Shown here: piece by piece, positions 6,274-10,413 of the stretch
How positions within the stretch are numbered: position 1 is the first letter of the stretch
Layout of the letters: the number at the start of each line of letters is the position of its first letter
DNA from: Methanosarcina sp. UBA402
GTDB taxonomy: Archaea > Halobacteriota > Methanosarcinia > Methanosarcinales > Methanosarcinaceae
NCBI GenBank assembly: GCA_002509325.1
Contig: DADO01000178.1
Location: 4,398-14,810 of the forward strand
Direction of reading: 5' to 3'
Length of the DNA: 10,413 nt
Translations under genes and position numbers: made by a program
The notes under the pieces: generated by a model
Database searches by the model: none
What the model was told of the DNA's origin: nothing
Seen by the model: the letters and a program-made list of their open reading frames with translations, nothing else

Positions 6274-7704
6274 TCAAGTTTTTATCATTACTGTTTTCAG
6301 GTCAAGATATTCAGAAAGAGCATCAGGCCCGTTTTCTCTTCCGATCCCGCTCTCCCTGGTGCCCCCAAAAGGAACTTCAGGAGCAACCTTAAGATGCTGA
6401 TTTAGCCAGATAATTCCTGCATTCAACTGTTCAAACCCGATATGCGCCTGATCCAGATTTTTTGTCCAGATAGATGCCCCAAGTCCATAACTGCTATTGT
6501 TCGCTGCTTCAATTGCTTCTTCAAGGCTTTTTACCTGGACTACAGGTAGTACCGGACCAAATACTTCTTCTTTTAAGAGCCTGGATTCCCTGGGCACATC
6601 TTTAATAAGCGTAGGCTCGAAGAAATATCCCTTGTTAAAGGCGCTGCCCTCTGGAACCCTGCCTCCTGTAATTATTCTACCTTCATCCTTTTCTTCGACC
6701 TCTCTGATAAGCTCTTTTATATATTCCCACTGCCTGTGGTTGTTAAGGGGGCCCATATCAATATTTTCATGCATCCCGTTTCCAACCCTTAAGTTCCGGA
6801 TGCCTGTTTCAAGCATTTTTATGAACTTTTCAGCTATGGACTCAAAAACAAACAGCCTTTTTACAGCAGTACAGGTCTGTCCGCAATTGTAATATCTTCC
6901 CCGAAGTGCCCCTAAAACTGCATCCTCAAGGTTAGCATCATCACAGACGATCATAGGGTCACTCCCTCCAAGCTCAAGGGTTACTCTTTTCATTCTGCCG
7001 GCTGCAAGTTCGGCTATACGCTTCCCGGTCTCCACTTCTCCGGTGAAGGAGATTTTTTTTACCTTAGGGCTCTTAACGAGGGTTTCTCCCACAACCTCAC
7101 CAGGACCCGTAACAATATTGAGCACCCCCGAAGGCAGCCCTGCTTCGCTCAGGATGGAAGCCAGGGTAAGGTTAGTGAGAGGAGTATTGCTTGCAGGTTT
7201 CAGGACAAGTGTGTTCCCGGATATCAGGGCAGGGCCTATCTTCCATGCCATAATAAGGGCAGGCATGTTCCAAGGAATTATGGCTGCACAGACTCCAAGA
7301 GGCTTCTTTACAGTAAAAGCATATCCGTTCTGAGGCACCGAAATGAAATCCCCATGGAAACTGCTTGCAAGTCCGCAATAATACTCAAGCACCTTTGTAA
7401 AACCTGCTATCTCGTTTTTAGCTTCGGCAAGAGTTTTTCCCTGTTCCCGGGTAAGCAGGACAGCAAGTTCATCCTTTTTCTGTCTTATAATTCCAGCAGC
7501 CCTGTAAAGAATCCCTGCTCTTTGCTGCGGAGATATGGAAGCCCAGCCGCTAAAAGCTGACGATGCAGCTTCAACAGCTATTGTAGCATCATTTTCCGTG
7601 CCTTTTGGAACCCGGTCAATACGTTCACCTGTTGCCGGGTTTATAATATCGAAAAACTCGCCGTTGCACGCTTCTACAGACTTTCCGTTAATCAACATTT
7701 TCAT
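6274..7704 (-). CDS. Aldehyde dehydrogenase, NAD(P)+-dependent (succinate-semialdehyde/lactaldehyde dehydrogenase-like)
   Basis: A complete 476-residue ALDH-superfamily enzyme that oxidises an aldehyde to its acid. Seen in order: NPATGE (22-27); IIPWNMP with Asn146, which polarises the substrate; KPAS at 169-172 in the cofactor site; FTGEVETG (220-227); general base Glu244 in LELGG; catalytic Cys278 in GQTC; EEVFGPV (379-385); and FGGTRESGIGRE (447-457). Ser172 occupies the place where strict NAD+ enzymes such as ALDH2 have Glu195. The NADP+-using E. coli GabD has Ser there, so NADP+ use is likely. Cys274, four residues before the catalytic cysteine, could matter for redox control. The substrate cannot be fixed from the sequence. 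No ribosome site is clear; ATG 7704 and the ATG two codons on (7698) are both possible. The gene has no operon partner. Confidence 0.95.
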   Translation of the reverse strand: MKMLINGKSVEACNGEFFDIINPATGERIDRVPKGTENDATIAVEAASSAFSGWASISPQQRAGILYRAAGIIRQKKDELAVLLTREQGKTLAEAKNEIAGFTKVLEYYCGLASSFHGDFISVPQNGYAFTVKKPLGVCAAIIPWNMPALIMAWKIGPALISGNTLVLKPASNTPLTNLTLASILSEAGLPSGVLNIVTGPGEVVGETLVKSPKVKKISFTGEVETGKRIAELAAGRMKRVTLELGGSDPMIVCDDANLEDAVLGALRGRYYNCGQTCTAVKRLFVFESIAEKFIKMLETGIRNLRVGNGMHENIDMGPLNNHRQWEYIKELIREVEEKDEGRIITGGRVPEGSAFNKGYFFEPTLIKDVPRESRLLKEEVFGPVLPVVQVKSLEEAIEAANNSSYGLGASIWTKNLDQAHIGFEQLNAGIIWLNQHLKVAPEVPFGGTRESGIGRENGPDALSEYLDLKTVMIKT

Positions 7705-7897
7705 ATCTATCAGTATTTACAAAGACCTATTTTAAGATAATAAACATTATTGCCTGAGCAAACATTATTTCCGGGGCATTAAATTCAGAATTCGATGAAA
7801 GAAAATGAAGGTGAGAATGAAATAATTTATTCATAAGATAAAAATATAAACCAATTTACAAAATATATTATCGCACTTCTGTCAGGTAAAATAAAAA
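7705..7897. other. Intergenic region upstream of the aldehyde dehydrogenase
   Basis: AT-rich sequence with no gene that I can support. It should hold the aldehyde dehydrogenase promoter on the minus strand; a TTTATTAT-like box near 7737-7745 is a weak candidate. It also holds a plus-strand TATA-like box at 7841-7850. Confidence 0.5.
7841..7850 (+). promoter_or_regulatory. Candidate TATA box of the coiled-coil mini-gene
   Basis: AAAATATAAA lies about 50 bases upstream of ATG 7898. The expected transcript start near 7873 leaves a short leader with AGGT (7884-7887) 10 bases before the ATG. The spacing is good, but the box is in very AT-rich DNA where such matches arise by chance. Confidence 0.3.
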
Positions 7898-8006
7898 ATG
7901 GGGTAAAGGGGATGCCGACTACCAAGAGCCTTTGAGAAATTTCGATGCTCTCCAGAAACAGGTAAATAATCTCCAGGAACAGGTAAATAAGTATGAGTTT
8001 TCATGA
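7898..8006 (+). pseudogene. Coiled-coil mini-gene with a frameshift right after the start codon
   Basis: ATG 7898 is followed by GGG and then TAA in frame. If one G of the run 7900-7903 is skipped, the frame reads MGKGDADYQEPLRNFDAL and continues through LQKQVNN and LQEQVNK to KYEFS and TGA 8004-8006, 35 residues in all. The second half is a clean heptad pattern (Leu, Val, Leu, Val, Tyr at alternating 4 and 3 spacing), made by a 21-bp tandem duplication at 7950-7991. A TATA-like box and AGGT at plausible distances suggest a real small gene, now broken, frameshifted in translation, or with a sequence error. I recognise no family. It could also be a chance open frame. Confidence 0.4.
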
Positions 8007-8128
8007 TTCTTCTATGACTTTGACCCTTAATGACCTTTTATGTGTATTTCGTAACCTATCCTGTCCTTTCATGTCACCTTCCGTGATATTTCGTGACTTT
8101 TCGGAAAGAATAAAATGACCTGAACTCC

Positions 8129-8138
8129 GAATATAGAT
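8129..8138 (+). promoter_or_regulatory. Candidate TATA box of the DUF2298 gene
   Basis: The AT-rich GAATATAGAT lies about 55-60 bases upstream of ATG 8193. A transcript start about 25 bases downstream would fall at the beginning of the 8153-8187 inverted repeat, putting that hairpin at the 5' end of the message. Weak match to the consensus. Confidence 0.2.
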
Positions 8139-8152
8139 ATTATGCATGAAAA

Positions 8153-8187
8153 GTACACTTCAAGAGGCGGGGCTTTAGAAAGTGTAC
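8153..8187 (+). promoter_or_regulatory. Perfect inverted repeat just before the DUF2298 start codon
   Basis: GTACACTT (8153-8160) is matched by AAGTGTAC (8180-8187) with 19 bases between; inside, AAG and CTT can pair further. The right arm ends five bases before ATG 8193 and fills the place of a ribosome site. The only GAGG (8164-8167) is in the loop, about 25 bases from the ATG. It could be a leader hairpin that controls translation, or a DNA operator for a dimeric repressor. Confidence 0.55.
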
Positions 8188-8192
8188 GTTAA

Positions 8193-10406
8193 ATGATTGA
8201 TTTTCAAGGGAAGAGAGCTGTGTTAGAGTATCTTCATGTAATTTTTTGGTTTATCTTTATCGAAATACTGGGCTTGATTTCCATGCCTCTTGCAGGAATA
8301 GCTGGAAACCGGCTAGCTGATAGAGGATATTCTGTAGCCAGAACCCTGGGAATAGTGCTCGTTACGTATTTTGCCTGGCTTTTTTCGTATATATGGGGGT
8401 TTAACCGAAGCACGATCCTGATCTCAGTACTTTTACTTTTCCTTATATCAATAATCGTCTATCGAAAACAAAGGACTTTACCAGAAAAGAAAATCCTGTT
8501 ATCAAATGAGCTCGTATTCGCTGCAGGGTTCTTTTTTTTCCTGCTTGTACGCATATATCTCCCTGAGATTTACAGGCATGAAAAGTTTATGGATTTTGCT
8601 TTTCTGAACGCAGTAATGAGAACTTCTTCTTTTCCCCCGGCAGATCCATGGTTTGCAGGCGGCTCCCTCGATTTTTACTATTATTTCGGATACCTTTCGG
8701 TAGGAGTTCCGGGAAAACTATTTTCTGTCGAACCGTCCATGCTTTTCAATCTGGCTATTGCGCTCACTTTCGCCCTTTCCTTCAACCTTCTTTTTGGGTT
8801 TGGATATAACCTTACTCATGGGAAAATCAGGTATGGAATCCTTACTGCCTTATCTGTGACCCTACTAGGAAACTTGCAGGGAATTAAAGAATTCATATCC
8901 GTATATCTTACAAAAGAGACCGTCTCAATGGGATACTACTGGAGCAGTTCGAGAATTATCCCCTACACAATAAATGAGTTCCCTTATTTCAGTTTCATAC
9001 ACGGTGACCTGCATTCCCACATGATTGCAATTCCTTTCCAGCTTCTGGTACTTGCTTTTCTCCTGAACATATATCTCAGGAATGACAGCAAAACGGTGTA
9101 TCTAAGAAAAGGCAGCAACAGAGTTTTTGAAAGTTTTCTGGCACTTTTTGTTTTTTCAATATCTCTTGGCTTTTTATTCCCTTCCAATTCCTGGGATTTC
9201 CCGATATATTTTGGACTGGCATTTGCAGTTATTTTTGCTTTTTATTATGGGCAATATATCCGCAATAAAAGCTTATCCGGTTCCGTTACCGGATTTTTGG
9301 GGACCGTTCTTCTGGTTTCTATTCTCAGCCTTCTTCCGTATTTGCCCTTTTACCTGTCATTTAAACCACAAGCCGCAGGTGGATTTGACTTTGTTCCTCC
9401 TGAGCTTCGAACAACAGTTAAAGATTTCCTGATTCTGTTCAGCCTTTTCCTTTTTTTGACCTTTTCTTTCCTTATGACTCGTCTGGAATCCAGACGAAAA
9501 GTACAATATTCTATCCTCTGGATAGGAATAACTGTATTTCTTGCCAGAGAATGGTCGATTTCCCTGCTTGTAATTCTTCTCCCCTTACTTGCCCTTTCGC
9601 TCTATTCGTTCCTGAAAGACCTTCCTGAAAGGAGCAGCGCAGGATTCACATCTCTTCTTATAGCAACTGCTGTATTTATAGCCCTTCTATGTGAGATAGT
9701 TTTTCTAGATGACCCTATTTCAGGGAGCTTTGCCCGCATGAATACGGTTTTCAAATTTTACATGCATTTATGGATTTTCCTGGCTATTGCAGCTTCTTAT
9801 TCCTTCTATCAACTTTATCTTCGTTACAGGACTAAGTCCGAAAATAGCCTTCCCTGGGGTTATGGAAAAAAAATCTGGATGGTCTCTCTTGTGCTCCTCG
9901 TACTCTCGTGCAGCGTTTTTCCTGTAGTAGCGACCTTTACGAGGATAGAGGATATGAATGCGAAACCTGCCCTTGACGGCATGGAATATATGAAAGACCT
10001 GGATAGGGGGGATTACTATGCTATAAAGTGGATACAGGAAAATATCAAAGGAACTCCGGTAATTCTTGAAGCTTCCGAAGATGACAGCAGTTATCGTTAT
10101 ACCTCCCGTGTTTCGGCAAATACAGGGCTTCCAACGGTTATTGGCTGGGCAAGGCATGAGCGGTTCTGGGGAAGAGACCATGACGAAATTAGAACCAGGC
10201 TTGAAGATGTAAATTCCATTTACAGTACCGGCAATAGAAAAAAAGCTCTTGAGCTTATGAATAAGTATAACATAAGTTATGTATATATCGGTCAGCTTGA
10301 ACGGCAGATGTACGATATAAGGGCGGATAAGTTCGAGGACGAAACTTATTTTGAACTGGTTTACCAGGATTCAGTCCAAATATATAAAGTAAAAAAGAAA
10401 TTATAA
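8193..10406 (+). CDS. Polytopic membrane protein, DUF2298 / Chlor_Arch_YYY family
   Basis: A 737-residue integral membrane protein with roughly 14-16 hydrophobic segments up to about residue 582, then a soluble C-terminal domain (about 590-737). Family marks: MDFAFLNA (133-140), YYYFG (162-166, the YYYxG signature), GNLQG (226-230), FPYFSFIHGDLHSH (263-276, with Asp272, His274 and His276), NSWDFPIY (332-339) and RMNTVFKFY (515-523). The C-terminal domain carries VIGWARHERFWG and NISYVYIG. The length fits the single-domain class of the family (700-900). Function is unproven. The topology, an acidic/His outer loop and a soluble C-terminal domain resemble GT-C-fold glycosyltransferases using lipid-linked sugars, and such proteins often occur with TIGR03663 proteins like the one at the window start. 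ATG 8193 has no ribosome site. GTG 8220 (residue 10) follows GGGAAGAGAG and is a real alternative start. The stop TAA is seven bases from the window end. Confidence 0.93.
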   Translation: MIDFQGKRAVLEYLHVIFWFIFIEILGLISMPLAGIAGNRLADRGYSVARTLGIVLVTYFAWLFSYIWGFNRSTILISVLLLFLISIIVYRKQRTLPEKKILLSNELVFAAGFFFFLLVRIYLPEIYRHEKFMDFAFLNAVMRTSSFPPADPWFAGGSLDFYYYFGYLSVGVPGKLFSVEPSMLFNLAIALTFALSFNLLFGFGYNLTHGKIRYGILTALSVTLLGNLQGIKEFISVYLTKETVSMGYYWSSSRIIPYTINEFPYFSFIHGDLHSHMIAIPFQLLVLAFLLNIYLRNDSKTVYLRKGSNRVFESFLALFVFSISLGFLFPSNSWDFPIYFGLAFAVIFAFYYGQYIRNKSLSGSVTGFLGTVLLVSILSLLPYLPFYLSFKPQAAGGFDFVPPELRTTVKDFLILFSLFLFLTFSFLMTRLESRRKVQYSILWIGITVFLAREWSISLLVILLPLLALSLYSFLKDLPERSSAGFTSLLIATAVFIALLCEIVFLDDPISGSFARMNTVFKFYMHLWIFLAIAASYSFYQLYLRYRTKSENSLPWGYGKKIWMVSLVLLVLSCSVFPVVATFTRIEDMNAKPALDGMEYMKDLDRGDYYAIKWIQENIKGTPVILEASEDDSSYRYTSRVSANTGLPTVIGWARHERFWGRDHDEIRTRLEDVNSIYSTGNRKKALELMNKYNISYVYIGQLERQMYDIRADKFEDETYFELVYQDSVQIYKVKKKL

Positions 10407-10413
10407 AATAAAA

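Noticed and set aside
9768..10181. 137-codon minus-strand open frame inside the DUF2298 gene
   Set aside because: Antisense to a complete gene with family motifs throughout; no ribosome site or domain.

Overview
The window looks like chromosomal DNA of a methanogenic archaeon, most probably Methanosarcina or a close relative. This is inferred from protein character, not from a search. The supporting points are: archaeal TATA-like boxes instead of bacterial -35/-10 pairs; Shine-Dalgarno sites of the GGAGG type; long AT-rich, repeat-bearing intergenic regions; a Chlor_Arch_YYY (DUF2298) membrane protein and an apparent Agl23/TIGR03663-type C-terminus; and six genes that stop with TAA (4) or TGA (2) and never TAG, as expected where TAG can encode pyrrolysine. 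No rRNA, tRNA, CRISPR array, transposase or phage gene was seen.

Layout. Positions 1-596 (+) hold the C-terminal end of a membrane protein cut by the window edge, probably the TIGR03663/Agl23-like glycosylation-associated family. Its 3' end runs into a 19-bp purine-rich tandem repeat (543-700). Positions 814-3558 (-) encode a complete P2A (Ca2+-type) P-type ATPase with a terminator-like hairpin behind it. Between the ATPase and the divergent FAD-dependent oxidoreductase (4043-5356, +) lies an array of twelve TTGG(A/T)AT(C/A)TTAA elements spaced about 21 bp apart. A gene-poor stretch (5357-5848) leads to a small DUF3303-type protein (5849-6121, +). That gene converges on an aldehyde dehydrogenase (6274-7704, -), and a hairpin with T-rich flanks on both sides sits between them. 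The next intergenic region (7705-8192) holds a broken or frameshifted coiled-coil mini-gene and a perfect 8-bp inverted repeat directly in front of the last gene, a 737-residue DUF2298/YYY polytopic membrane protein (8193-10406, +).

Function. No operon is evident: the genes are mostly single units with their own flanking signals. A loose theme is possible at the two ends, where two membrane proteins of families linked to archaeal surface glycan or lipid-linked sugar work bracket a COG1232-like flavoprotein of a type often found in glycan or isoprenoid loci. The ATPase (cation efflux), aldehyde dehydrogenase (probably NADP-linked) and DUF3303 protein look like independent housekeeping or accessory genes. 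The most unusual content is in the DNA between genes: the helically phased array, the frame-rotating 19-bp repeat, the broken heptad-repeat mini-gene and the hairpin at the YYY gene start.
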